In this document: positions 13,301-23,899 of the stretch, in pieces | How positions within the stretch are numbered: position 1 is the first letter of the stretch | Layout of the letters: each line of letters begins with the position of its first letter | Origin: Acanthornis magna | Lineage: Eukaryota; Chordata; Aves; Passeriformes; Acanthizidae | Assembly: GCA_036785705.1 (NCBI GenBank) | Contig: JAWUZG010000159.1 | Coordinates: 930,001 to 994,000, forward strand | Length of the DNA: 64,000 nt | Direction of reading: 5' to 3' | Made by a program: the position numbers and the translations under genes | The notes under the pieces: generated by a model | Seen by the model: the letters and a program-made list of their open reading frames with translations, nothing else | Told to the model about the DNA's origin: nothing | Databases searched by the model: none

Positions 13301-15135
13301 AAAGTAAAAAAAGATGTTGGGGATCTATGGCAAATGAGCAGAAAAATCCTGAAGGCAGCCTAGACTGCACATTGCATGAAAGAGGGTGAGGAGTGGCCCA
13401 GATAAAGCACCCTAGGAGCACAGCTTCCTGGGATGCTGCTCCCCAGGTCCAACTTCCTCCAGCCCTGGGATGAGGCACTGGACATATCCTGACCTACTAC
13501 TGCCTCTGAGTGTGGGAGTGGGCAACCCAGGACGTCACAACACGAGGCTGCTCCAGAACCCAGACCAAAAGAAGGACTAACATGGAGTTTATTTTTACTT
13601 GCCTGCAAGTTTTGAGGTCAGCCACAATCTATTTAAGTTGCTGGTGTAATTTCAGTAATCACAGGCTTTTGATATATCGTTATTTACCATGTTCTGGTTA
13701 TTTACCATGTTAATTGAGGTTGTGGGGCATAAAATCAGCTTAATATAAGGGGTTTGTTGCCAATTAACACGTTCCCATTTGTAGAGTTAGATAATCAGTA
13801 GCTGCTATCCTCCTGGTTGTAATTCACGAGTTAGTTTGCATAATTACCTCCCAGTCACTTCTCACAAGGGTAAGACAAATCCTCCTGTCCCAGCCTCCTC
13901 ACCAGACCTCCTGTACAAAACAGAGGGACTGCTCACTCGCAGGGGTGTTTTTAATTAGGTACCACAGCACAACACTTAGGATGTTAAATGGCTTGAATCC
14001 TCTGGCATGAGCAAGGCATTTCTCAGCATCACATGGTATTGTCAGAATTTCTAAAGGAAACACAATTTTTCCTTAATCCCCAGATCACTGGCTGAAGTGG
14101 AAGCTGCTATGTTCAGCACAGCTCCAGACAGCTGTACGTTTGGGGGGACCAACATAATTCAGAGCATAAGGCTGCCCTTTTTTACCTGCAGAGTAGAGAG
14201 AAGTTCATGCCAATCAAATCAACCTCTACTTGTGCTCCAGACTGGTCATGGATATCCCTTCATGGAAGTGTTCAAGGCCAGGTTGGACTGGGCTTTGAGC
14301 AACTTGGTCTACTGGAAGGTGTCCCTGCCCACGGCAAGGGGGTGGAATGAGATGAGCTTTAAGATTCCCTCCAACCCAAACTATTTTGGGATTCTGTGAT
14401 AATGGAGTCTCCCATAATCTCTTCACACTCTCGGGATGGAATTTCACTCAGTAAGTTTACACTGGACTTGCACCAGCTGACATCTAACACAATGGGATTT
14501 CCCTAAATCCAAACAGATGTTTTCACAGCTCCATCTTTAGGGGCTGCCCTAATGCTCATTAACCAGAAGCCCAATTAGCCACCTGCCCTGCACACACACC
14601 CACCTTCTTGCACACCTGCAGCTGAACTGAAAGATTTCATGAGCATGAACTCAGCCATAACCCCACGGCCAGAACCCCTGGGAGCACAGTCTGTTCCTCC
14701 ACACAGAGTTCTGCACTTTATACCTTCACCACTGAGTTAACTTTGGCTCCACAAATAAATTGAGCTGACTTTCAACTGCTGAAATAAACTGTTACACAAG
14801 AAGCAGTGTTTTGGTGGTACATGTTGATCAGGAGCCCGGCCAGGAGCACTGCTGCTCCATGTCACCTTGCTCTGCCCAATTCTTCCTGCGGGTTTCCTGC
14901 ATATTTTCCTCTCGCTCCGAAGAACGAAGGCATCCATTCATCTCGCACTTTCCTTGGGAGAGCACACTTACCGGTTTCATAACCCAAGTGATGCCAGGAT
15001 TCTTGCAAAATTCTTCCACAAACAAATAGTACTCTGAAGGCATTTTTAGGGTCTTCAGAATAAAGGCACATTTTCTTGCCTCAGGCTTTCCCACTTCCCT
15101 TTCTAACTGCTTCCGAAACCTCTTCAGATCCTTTG
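7355..15135 (-). CDS. TTLL9: Tubulin tyrosine ligase-like 9, two exons recognised, possibly decaying
   Basis: Two minus-strand exons match TTLL9. The exon at 15135-14972 encodes 54 residues in frame between a good acceptor (cttag) and donor (GTAAGT). It contains [13 protein letters not shown] and [18 protein letters not shown], the segment just before the ATP-grasp core. The exon from 7592 to a TGA at 7355 encodes the C-terminus, starting [24 protein letters not shown]9 belongs to the tubulin glycylase/glutamylase family acting on axonemes. Between them I could not find the exons for the catalytic core (the FDLRVYVL, HLTN and WLLEVNASPSL blocks), nor the N-terminal exons between 15.2 and 17 kb. 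The C-terminal exon also departs from family residues (FD to FG, NDG to NDR, NTHLGC to NIHLHA). The gene is either a pseudogene or has exons too diverged for reading by eye. Its place and strand (between PDRG1 and DUSP15, opposite both) match mammals. Confidence 0.6.
11110..11910 (+). mobile_element. CR1 LINE fragment split by a solo LTR
   Basis: The text GGCACAGGTTGCCCAGAGAAG...GAATGCCC at 11110-11156 is CR1. The next expected CR1 text (CCATCTCTGGAAGTGCTTGAGG, then the GAGCAACCTGGTCTAG block) resumes only at 11796 and runs to about 11910. The 639 bases between are a separate element, so one CR1 copy has been interrupted. Confidence 0.8.
11157..11795 (+). mobile_element. Solo LTR of an endogenous retrovirus, nested in CR1
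   Basis: A 639-bp block begins TGTTGTGATAAAC and ends GGTTGTAACA, so it has TGTT/AACA ends typical of LTRs. An AATAAA lies about 110 bases before the end, in the position of an LTR poly(A) signal. It sits exactly within a CR1 copy, which defines both edges. The flanks give at most CCC on both sides as a target duplication. No internal retroviral genes are present. Family not assigned. Confidence 0.7.
12466..12545 (-). mobile_element. CR1 LINE 3' end fragment
   Basis: On the minus strand the text reads GGGCCAGGAGTTGGACTTTG then CATAGGTCCCTTTCAACTCC, and ends in TTCTATGATTCC: the 3' tail of a CR1 subfamily different from the copy at 62-175. Confidence 0.75.
12560..12700. repeat. AT-rich low-complexity tract
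   Basis: Contains GTTATATATATAAAATATAA and repeated TATAAATAT-type words. It is simple AT-rich DNA in TTLL9 intronic territory, with no function suggested. Confidence 0.5.
14236..14402 (+). mobile_element. CR1 LINE 3' end fragment
   Basis: Clear CR1 tail in the plus direction: GAAGTGTTCAAGGCCAGGTTG, a GAGCAACTTGGTCTACTGG block, GAAGGTGTCCCTGCCCACGG, and a terminal TTTTGGGATTCTGTGAT. Confidence 0.9.
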
Positions 15136-15547
15136 CTAAGCAGCTGTTCTAGCTCAGCTGGGTAGAAAGAGAAATACAAGATTCAGCACAACAAATGCTT
15201 CCACAGTATGACTTGCTTTAATTTGCCCTTGAGAAGCAATCTGGGGATCAACTGCACCACATATTCTGAGAGGAAAAATAAATAAATATGGATACCACTG
15301 AGACCAGCTTTTTCTTTGTGGAGGAAGGGGATCAATTTCAATTTTCTGTCTCTCTGCATGAACACTGCGAGCTAGAACAGAGCAAGTCTTACAATCCATG
15401 TTCTACCATTCCTACCGTAGCTTTCCTGTGCAGCCAGAACCCTCCAGGGCAGGCAGCTGCCCACAGTGACCCTGCAGCAGCCCAGCCCCACCACTCCTGA
15501 ACCACCGTCGGTCAACCCAGTGTTACAAAGCACCCTCAGCCTCCACC

Positions 15548-15651
15548 CATAGAGTCACAGACTGGTTTGAGTAGGGAGGGATCGTAAAGCTCATCCCATT
15601 CCAGCCTCTTGCCATGGGCAGGGACACCTTCCACTAGACCAGGCTGCTCAA
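15548..15651 (-). mobile_element. CR1 LINE 3' end fragment
   Basis: The minus strand reads GAGCAGCCTGGTCTAGTGG, then AAGGTGTCCCTGCCCATGGC, then GGCTGGAATGGGATGAGCTT, and ends near a TGTGACTCTA remnant of the CR1 terminal repeat. Confidence 0.85.
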
Positions 15652-15737
15652 ATGCCACACATGGTGAGGGCTAAGGCTTCCTGGGGGATCATGGAGACAT
15701 CACCCAGGAGGAGACAGGGATGTAGGTGTTTATACAT

Positions 15738-15902
15738 TGGACTGGGCTGCCCAGGGAGGTGGTGGAATCACCATCCCTGGAGGTGTTTGAGAAAGACTGC
15801 AGGGACACCCAGTGCCCTGGTCTGGTTGACAGGGTGATGCACAGTCATAGGTTGGACTCAATGATCTCAGAAGTCTTTTCCAACCTAATAAATTCTGTTA
15901 TA
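15738..15902 (+). mobile_element. CR1 LINE 3' end fragment, second subfamily
   Basis: The text GGGCTGCCCAGGGAGGTGG, ATCACCATCCCTGGAGGTG, TCATAGGTTGGACTCAATGA and CTTTTCCAACCTAATAAATT is the 3' region of a CR1 subfamily different from the neighbouring copy at 15548. The two lie head to head. Confidence 0.85.
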
Positions 15903-15999
15903 CCTGTGGCATCCAAACCTGCCCATAGATACCTGCCATACTCCCCATACACGGTGGGATGCTCGGGGGGGGAGGCTGCCCTCACCCTCACCTGCCAGG

Positions 16000-17092
16000 G
16001 AGTGCATGTGCCTTAACATGCCGCCCCGGGGATGTGCAGGAGCCGGGATACACAGCCGGGAACCCTCCGAGAGCCCACCGGGAAGCCGCCAGGCCCCGCT
16101 TTGAGCCGGGCCGGGCCGCGACCCCCGACCCCCGCCCGCCTTGGAGGGCGGCCCGAGCCATGGCGCCGTCCCCATGGCAACCGCGCGGCTGCCCGCCAGG
16201 GGGCGCTCTCGGCACCCGCACCCCCACAGCGTGTCGTGCGTGTGTGTCCCCCCCCAACACACCCCCGGCCTGATACCCCCGCCCTGTCCCGACCCCCGGG
16301 CACCCCTCGGCCTGACCCTCCCTGCGGGCTGGCGGTGACAGGCGGTGGGGAACGCCTCACCCTTTGTCCTTGCTGGCACTGCCCATCCTGCGGCTCTGCG
16401 AAGTCCCCAGGACACTCCCGCAGCCCCCCGGGCAGAGCAGGGATCCTGCGACACCTGGCTGCAGGTGGGCACGGGCAGGGGTGGGCTTGGAGCCGGCAGG
16501 GCGGGGGGAGGTGGGGTGCCGGCAGGGGTGGGCACGGAGCGGGCAGGGTGGGCACGCTGTGGGCCGGGCAGGGACAGGTATGGTGCAGGCAGGGGTGGGC
16601 ATGGCGTGGGCAGGGGTGGGCACGCTGCCGGGCGCTTCTCCGCGTGGCCGCACAGACCTTCCTTGATGGGGCAGGACAAAGGTTTTGTTCTTCTCCCAAC
16701 AGTGCAGCCTTGTGCGGCCGCGGGCAGCGGCGACAGGCAGCAGCCAGCGCGGCCCCGTGCTCCCACGCCACGGCGCAGGGGGGGAGTTTCTCCTCCTTTG
16801 TGTGCTCCCGGCCAGGCAGCAGCCGGTGCGCGGCAGCGCCGGAGCAGCCGGGGAAGGGCCTCGGCAGCAGCCGCGGAGGACGGCGGCCGCGGTCCCCTCT
16901 GCCCCGGCACAGCCACCGGCTCGGCCTCGCCGCGCTGGGAACGAGCAGCGATCCCGGGGGAGCCAAGCTCTTCATGACGGGAACCCGACCAGGCAGCGGG
17001 GACGGCAGCTGCGCCCGGGGACGGGGAGGACGGCAGCATTGGGGACAAGGACACCCGCGCCCCGTCCCCTCCCCCGGCGCCCGCCGTCGGCC
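16000..17092. promoter_or_regulatory. CpG island between TTLL9 and DUSP15, likely bidirectional promoter
   Basis: About 1 kb of very CpG-rich DNA lies immediately before the first DUSP15 exon and on the 5' side of the TTLL9 exons, so the two genes are divergent. Open frames of 389 and 508 codons on the minus strand reflect base composition, with Pro/Arg/Gly-rich translations and no family motif. Part of the island is a G-rich minisatellite (16465-16640). No TTLL9 first exon could be recognised in it. Confidence 0.5.
16465..16640. repeat. G-rich minisatellite in the CpG island
   Basis: Imperfect copies of GGGCAGGGGTGGGCACGG-like units, 15-25 bp each, recur about eight times (for example GGGCACGGGCAGGGGTGGGC near 16467 and GGCGTGGGCAGGGGTGGGCA near 16601). 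The G runs on one strand could form G-quadruplexes. Confidence 0.75.
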
Positions 17093-20000
17093 ATGGGGAA
17101 CGGCATGAGCCAGGTAACGGGGAGCGCTGGGGCGGCTGCTCTGCAGTTCGGCCATGCCCGGGCGGCTCGTCCGGTGCCGGCCGTGGGAGACCCTTACCCT
17201 GGCCGCTGCCTCTGCCGTGCTAAGCGGCGTTTCACCTGCCGGCACCGCATCCGGCACAGGGCTCGGCTCGCAGACAGCTTGTTTATCTGCCGGCAGAGCA
17301 AAACCGGAGGTGAAACAAGCAGGGACACTGTGCTGGGACTCGTCCCGACAGCTGCCCAGGGCTTGTGGAGGGCAGGGGTCACAGCGAGTTCCTTCAAGGA
17401 AGGGGGGAACCTTTCCCAACACCTTTAATCCCAAGTAACTAGCTCCAAGCACACGCTGGGAGCCCTGTATGACCCCGAGCCTGGTGGTCCCGCACCCCCT
17501 GCTCGGCGGGGCTGGGCTGTGCATGGGGCTCGGCATCACGGGGCAGAGGGGATGGGCACTATTTTATTTATGTGCTGCCCCGTTTTCTCCTTTGAGGAGC
17601 GGGTCAGCAGGGTGCTGGGGACAGGCACATGCTGTTTATTCATGGTTCAGTGTCCTGCCCTTGGGAGCTGCCCTTGCTAACTGGCGCTCTCCCACTCGCT
17701 CCACTCAGTGCTGCAGCTGCGAGTTAAAGGCACCCCGTCGATAGGAAATTGATCTAAAATCTCAGGAATCACTAAAAAACCCCTTTCTTTAAGCTGTTTA
17801 ATCGAGAGAAATGTTTCCAAATGTGAGCAGTGAGACAAGTGTGAGACCAGCTGTGCTGGTGAAAATCACCTCCACCTGCCCTGGGCACCAAATATTGCTG
17901 CAGGGACAAGCTGCTCCCTGGAAAACTGGCTGGATACAGAATTGAACTCATTGCCCAGGCTGTGAGTGAGGGAGAATATAAAATAGCTCTGGCTGAGAAG
18001 GGTTGCAAGGTGTCCTGCTTCTGCATCTGCAGTGCTGTTAAGAGAGGCCTTGTCAAGTAATTATCTTTTCATCATGAGAAGTGGAATTTCCCAGGGGAAA
18101 TGAGCTGAAAGCACAGTGTCCAGAGCAATCTGTGCCTGGGCTGTGACAAATGGGCTCCCTGCAGTGCAGAGTGAGGGGAGTGGAGCTTGGGACTGGGGCG
18201 GGGGGGACAGCCACATCCCCTGCAAGCTTCTCTGTGCCTGTTGCTTTCCCATCCCTCGGGTAGCAGGGCTTCCACAGGTCACGGGTATAGTTCAAGGCTG
18301 TACAAAGGTGTGTGCAACTTGCTGAGGTCAGGTAATAAACCCCAACGGAGGATTTATTGATGGTAAACAAGAGGAGCAGTAAAAAAGCGGTGTCTGGCTC
18401 TCAGCACCCATGAGAGTGCAGTGCCAGGTGGTTGCAGGTGCCAGGGCTACATCTAGCCCCCCATCTGGAATGCCAGGGCAGTGGCAGCCCTGGGAATGCA
18501 CAGGTCCAGCTGCACTGGCAACATTCCTTCCCCCAGACTGGCGATGGTCCTGTCAATGCCAGGACTTCGGCCCCTCCAGCCAAGGTCGCTGCTTCCCTGT
18601 GTGGGTCCCAGCACAGTGGGCACCGCAGCACAAGGTCACTGCTCACACTGCCTCTTCCTCTTGTGTCCCATAGATCCTTCCTGGCCTCTACCTTGGGAAC
18701 TTCGTTGGTAAGTGAAACCCAGCTGCTGCAGAGATGTTTTCCAGCTGGGGAGTGGGGCTTGCATGAGTTGGTGTCTCCCTGCCTGCAAATGCTGCCTGAC
18801 ATCCTGCCTGCACCCACTGCTCTGCTCTGTCATCCAGTTTGGGCTGGCAGTAGCAGGAGTGAAGGCACTGTGGGAAAGGCAAGGCAGAGATCCCCTGCCT
18901 TTGCATGGTCTCCTGATTTAACAGCTGCCCTGAGCTCTTGGGATACATGGGGGAAAGGAGCCAAGGAGGGAATATGGATCCCATGCCAGGACTGGGGCGC
19001 TTTAGGGTGATGCTCCCCAGTTTTGCAGATTGGAAGAGGCCAGAGTGGGCTGCCCACCCTAGGGAGGTAATTTCTCCCAGAGGCAGAATCACCCCTTCTC
19101 ACACCAAGTCACTATTTTAAGGGGTTTTCACTGTCAGGGGACAGTTAATGATCAAGTGTTGGCATCTGCCATGACAAACCAGCATTTATTAGTACTCCTG
19201 CCTCCTGGATGGGTCCTTTGCCAGTTTGATTCCTGCTGTAAGCACTGTGGAAGTTTAAAACCATTGGTGTGAATTGCCGAACGGCGGGGGGAGCAAGACA
19301 CATACTACTCAATATGAGTTATAAGCAAGCTCCGAGTTTATTTAGTTGTTTACTGCTTAAATACTATTACAGTTTATTATGCCTACTAGTCATAAGGTCA
19401 TTGGTTAGATACAAAATAACTTCATTTGCATATCTCCCCCCAAATGGGGCTCCAACTCTAACACTCTCCTTCATACCTTTAACTATAAGTAACTCTTGGC
19501 CCGATCTGAAGGTGTTTTCCACAGAGCTTGAGGTCATGGTGACCCTCAGCCTGAGTCACGTACACCTCTCGGCCTAAGCTTTGCCTTGCTCACACAAGGC
19601 CTCAAGCCATCTTGTAACAATTTTGCAACATGAATTACTAAGGGAATGCCACTGGAGTGGCAGCCCTGTGCTCCCTGTGCCCCACAGAGGACCTCGGGTT
19701 GGGCTGGGGGGGCTGTGGCTTGCTGGGAGCAGAGGGACGAGGGCACCCAGCTCCCAGCTTCATCAGGGGGGCTCCTGTGAGCAGCCTCTGCTGTGGGGCC
19801 TAGGTCTGATGCCATCCAAACATCCCTCATCAGCCTCCCAGGCAATCCAGGCTGACAAGAAGATTCTACGCCTGCAACATTAAGCTCACAGAGATATTTT
19901 GTCCAACTGGAAGCTTTTCTATCCCCAGTAAGCCTTGATTCCAGTATCACCACTTGCTGAGGCAGATAGGAAGGTGGCAGGTGCTGTGTGAGTCCCTGCA

Positions 20001-23000
20001 AAGGGTCTCCATCTCCCTCCCCACACACAGCGCAGCTCCCCTGCAGAGCATCTCCCTTGAGACTCCCTCCTATTAAAATTCACATCATGCTGTTAGCACA
20101 TCGTGGGCTGGATTCCCGAGCCAAGGTTTTACACCACGTGAAAGTTTAGAAACCCAAAAGAATGAGATGGGGAAATGTTTCCCCTCCTCTCTGGCCGCAC
20201 TTGCAGCATCTGCTGGTTGTGGCATGAAAGGGAGACACTCGGAAGCTGCTCAGCAAGACAAGCACGCTCCCTTCCCTGTGCAACAACTGCTGTGCTGGAC
20301 CAGAGGCCAGGATCACAGCCAGAATGCTGAAGCATTAGTGAGAGGGAGGGCATTGCCCCAAACAGCCGAGAATGCCCCGTTTCTGTCCACACAGCTGTAG
20401 AGAGGACAGACCAGAGAGCAGCAAGTCACTGCTCAGGTGTTTTGTACAGAAAATTAGAGTTTATATAAATCGCTGCAGCTCCACTTCCATAGTTCACAAG
20501 ATAAAGCAGATCCCTCAGGCTGCAGCAAGTCCCAGTACTACATGTCTGTCTGCTCAAGGAGGTGTGGGCAGGGCATGTCTCCTCCCAAAGTGGGGACAAG
20601 TACAGGCAGGAGGGACACTGCCTGCTGATGCAGAGCATTTCTGTGCAGCTATGAATGGTTCAACCAGCATGAGCACAAGGACAAGGGATCAGGCAGAGGC
20701 CTAAGGTTTGGGATTGCAGGATTGGCATTCCAGGTTTCCATGTTTGCCCATGTCTGCACTGCTGCATGTGGGGGTGGAATGCAGTCGATCTGCTGGAGCA
20801 AGGCTCTGTGTGCTGGCTGGCTGTAGAAGCAGGGTGGGAGCGCTGTGGGAAGAGAAGGGTAGGAAATGAATACATGTTGATATCTAGTTTTATTCTTCAG
20901 ATGCCAAAGACCTGGAGCAGCTAAGCCGGAACAAGATCACCCACATCGTTTCAATCCATGAATCCCCCCAGCCCTTGCTGAAGGTAGAGTCCTGCACCAG
21001 ATGTCACGGTGTAGATTCCTGCAGCTCCTTCCATGCTGCATCCTCCTTCCTCCTCTGAGCATCCCATGGCACGTACACCTCTCCCCGGTCACTAATCCCA
21101 GAGGAGCTGGGGGGTCCCCCAGCATGGGAAACTGGCTTGTGTCTATAACCCGGCCTTGAACACTGACAGGAAACAATTTCCAGCTCTCCAGACTCATCTT
21201 GTTTCCCATCCCCTCCCACGAGTTGCTGGTCTCCCCTTGCCCTGCCCTTCACCCTGGGGAGAGTGCGGCCTCATCCCCATGCAAGGGGATGCTGTGTGGG
21301 GGGAGCAAAACCCCGCAGGAGCGAAGGCACTGCCAGCCCTGCTCTGACCATGTATGACACCCTGGCTGCAGTGCCTGAGCTTCTCCTCTTCCTATTGTGT
21401 CTTCCAGGACATCACCTACCTCCGCATCCCCCTGCCTGACACCCCTGAAGCCAACATGTGAGTACCTTGGGGAGAACTGGGGGTGCTCGGGGAGGTGGGA
21501 GGGCCACCAGAGGTGAGGGCTCACAGCTTCCCAAGCCCTCGGTGTGCTGCCTTCAGGTCCTCAAGCACAGAGATCCACAGGCTGGAGATGTGATGCCACA
21601 GTGCAGGGGACCACCCCTGGACCCCAACAGCATCCCAGTTCAGTGACTGCTGTGAGGGTACAGGCCCTGGAGTGGGGTGAGGGGCAGCCACTCTGCAGCA
21701 CCCACGGAGAGGAGCAGCAAGCATCCCCCCATGGAAGTGTCTGGAGAAGGGAGGGCACATAAAGGGTGTGGAGCCAGCCAAGAGCACAGGCGTGGCTGGA
21801 GGCGCAAGCAGCCCACTGCCCGAGCGTGAATCACACAAGTCACAGGGCAGCCCCGTGCATCCCCAGCACAGTGTCCCCCTCTGTGTCCCCAGCATGGAAT
21901 GAGCTGGCAGATCCACCTTCCCTTGGGAATAAACAGCACTGAGTGGCTCAGGTCTCAGCAGTGGCTGGCAGAGCCCCTAAAACAACTCAAACATGCAGGG
22001 CTGCTCTGCCTGCAGCTAAAAATGCTGTTCCACCCCTGAAGTTCTTATTCTGTCTGGTTTATTTTTCCTGCTAGCAAGAGGCACTTCAAGGAATGCATCA
22101 GTTTTATCCACCAGTGTCGCCTGCATGGAGGGAACTGCCTCGTCCACTGGTAATGCTTCTTTCCCTGTGCCCACTGCTGTGTCCCCCCAGCTCAGCAGAG
22201 ATCCAGCCCCCAGCCCCTCACTTTAGCTGCAGACCTCTGATCAAAGCCAGCCTGTGCCAGAGGGCTCTGTGCCCATGGATCCACCCAGGATCCACCCTTG
22301 GCTGTGGCTTGTGACTCAAACCCAGCAGGATCCAGGCAGTCCTGGAGCTGGGGCAGCTTTTTCCTGCAGCTGAACGCACGGGATGAACGGGGTTTGGGGC
22401 AGGCGGCCAGGCAGTGGCTGCTGTTCCCATTCCCTGGAGAGGAGTGGGTATTTATAGGCATTGATGGCCAGGACCTTGAAAGGGCTCAGGCCTCCGGGAG
22501 GGCAAGTCCTTGGAGAAGAAGAACTGAAATATCTGAGGCATAGGGGTGGAGGAAGAGGCAAGCATGGGGTCAGGGTGTGCCACTAACCCCAGCCCTTCTG
22601 CACTTTCCCTTGCCAGCCTCGCTGGCATCTCCCGCAGTACCACTGTGGTCGTTGCCTACGTCATGGTCGTCACGGAGCTGAGCTGCCAGGAGGTGCTGGA
22701 TGCCATCCGAACCATCCGGCCTGTCGCCAACCCCAACCCAGGCTTCAGGCAGCAGCTGTCTGAGTTCAGCGGCAGCGCAGCCCGCAAGGTGGGAGCAACC
22801 TCTGCCACCCGTGCTCTGCTCCATGGCTGAGTCTGCCGTGGGTCTCAGAGCAAGGATGAGTCCTGAGGGGACTCAGTTTCTTCCCTGCTCCCCTTGCTGG
22901 CAGACTTGGACCTGCCCTTGTAAGCCAGCACCTTATTTTGCTTCTCGGTCCTTCCCCAGGTCCGCAGGCACCTGAAGCAGAAGTATGGGACATCCCCTTT

Positions 23001-23172
23001 CAATGATGAGGAAGAAATAAAGGCCTTGCTCCCAGCAGGGAGAGAAGGAACGTCCAGGACAGAGGGAGCTGTGCAAGGACTGGTCCCAAGAGCCAGAGAC
23101 ATGAGAAGCACAAGTCCCTTCCTGCTACGGGTGAAGAGGACATTCTCCTGCATCCCAGCTTGTCTGAAGTGA
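17093..23172 (+). CDS. DUSP15: Dual-specificity phosphatase 15 (VHY-type, myristoylated)
   Basis: Seven coding exons: 17093-17113, 18674-18707, 20901-20983, 21408-21457, 22075-22149, 22617-22788 and 22960-23172. All have gt/ag ends and matching phases, giving 215 aa. It opens MGNGMSQ, a Gly-2 N-myristoylation signal, so the protein should attach to membranes. The fold is an atypical (MKP-less) dual-specificity phosphatase: LPGLYLGNFVDAKDL, a Q-L-S-R-N-K-I-T-H-I strand, SIHESPQPLL, and the catalytic loop VHCLAGISRS with the nucleophilic Cys and the Arg (HCxxGxxR). A typical ANPNPGFRQQL helix follows. The 70-residue tail starts RRHLKQKYGTSPFNDEEE and resembles the DUSP22 tail; it lacks the tail I remember for the long human isoform. 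In mammals DUSP15 acts in oligodendrocyte differentiation. No damage is seen. Confidence 0.95.
19268..19619 (-). mobile_element. Antisense solo LTR in DUSP15 intron 2
   Basis: A 352-bp block with TGTTAC...ATTCACA ends when read on the minus strand. It has two AATAAA-type signals near its 3' part (TAATAAACTG and AAATAAACTCGG) and the short U5-like end expected after them. No internal viral sequence is present. Flanking bases show only a weak repeat (attgg against atttt), so the target duplication is unclear and the edges may be off by a few bases. The family is not assigned. Confidence 0.6.
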
Positions 23173-23865
23173 CACCAGCCAAGGGAGAGCAATGAGATTC
23201 ACCCAACAGCCTGAGAGAGATGAAGGAGATGCAACACAGTGGGACAGGGAACACTGGGTTGATGGAACTTGCACCAAGCCCAGCTCCTTCTTCTCTTCTG
23301 GGGTGGGAATCTGCCAGCCTCTGTCTGGGCAGGTTTCACGGACACTGTTGGGCTTTGCGGCACGTGCTGGGCTCATCCTCTTTGCATCTGGCATGCTGGG
23401 GACACTGGTCTCTGCCCCTGGGTCACTGCAGGCTCCAGGTCGGGGCAAAACACAGAGGGGGTCTCTCCTGCCACAGGCCAATACCCAGGTGTTACCAGCA
23501 GCAGCTTTAGCACTTGGGTACCCACCGCACGGACCTCAGGGTGCACGAGAGAGCCGGTGCTCCCCTCAGAGCGGTTTTCCCACCAGCAGCACAAGCTCCC
23601 AGCATCCAGGTGGCTGCGGAGCAGGGACACACAAGTGTGCCAGCAAGTAATGCCACCACACTGCTCCCAGGCAAGGGTCCAGCTCCAGACTGGCCAAGCA
23701 CAAGCCCTGAGCAAGCACTGTAGCTTTAGGAATCCATTGCACCCCATTCCCACCCATCCCAGGGCACAATCTGTAACAGGTGGGAACCAAGCATTTAACC
23801 TGGCCAGACCTCACTAGAGCAGAGCCTTAAGCCATTTTGCTTAAAGACTTTCTATGTCCCCCAGT

Positions 23866-23871
23866 AATAAA
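23866..23871 (+). terminator. DUSP15 poly(A) signal (AATAAA)
   Basis: First AATAAA downstream of the DUSP15 stop on the coding strand, about 690 bases after it. The intervening sequence would be the 3' UTR. Confidence 0.6.
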
Positions 23872-23899
23872 CAACCTTCTCTGTGGTCTGACTCCCCTG

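Larger units (their letters stand above)
7600..14970. other. TTLL9 intronic DNA with transposon remnants
   Basis: Apart from the repeats listed separately this 7.4 kb shows AT-rich unique DNA. I scanned the minus strand for splice-flanked segments matching TTLL9 and found none in the right order. Short plus-strand frames such as 11558-11977 lie largely in the LTR and have no protein similarity I recognise. Confidence 0.5.

Noticed and set aside
16013..17539. Open frame of 508 codons on the minus strand, with an overlapping frame of 389 codons.
   Set aside because: Lies in a CpG island with a minisatellite. The translation is Pro/Arg/Gly-rich without domains, and it covers the first DUSP15 exon on the other strand.
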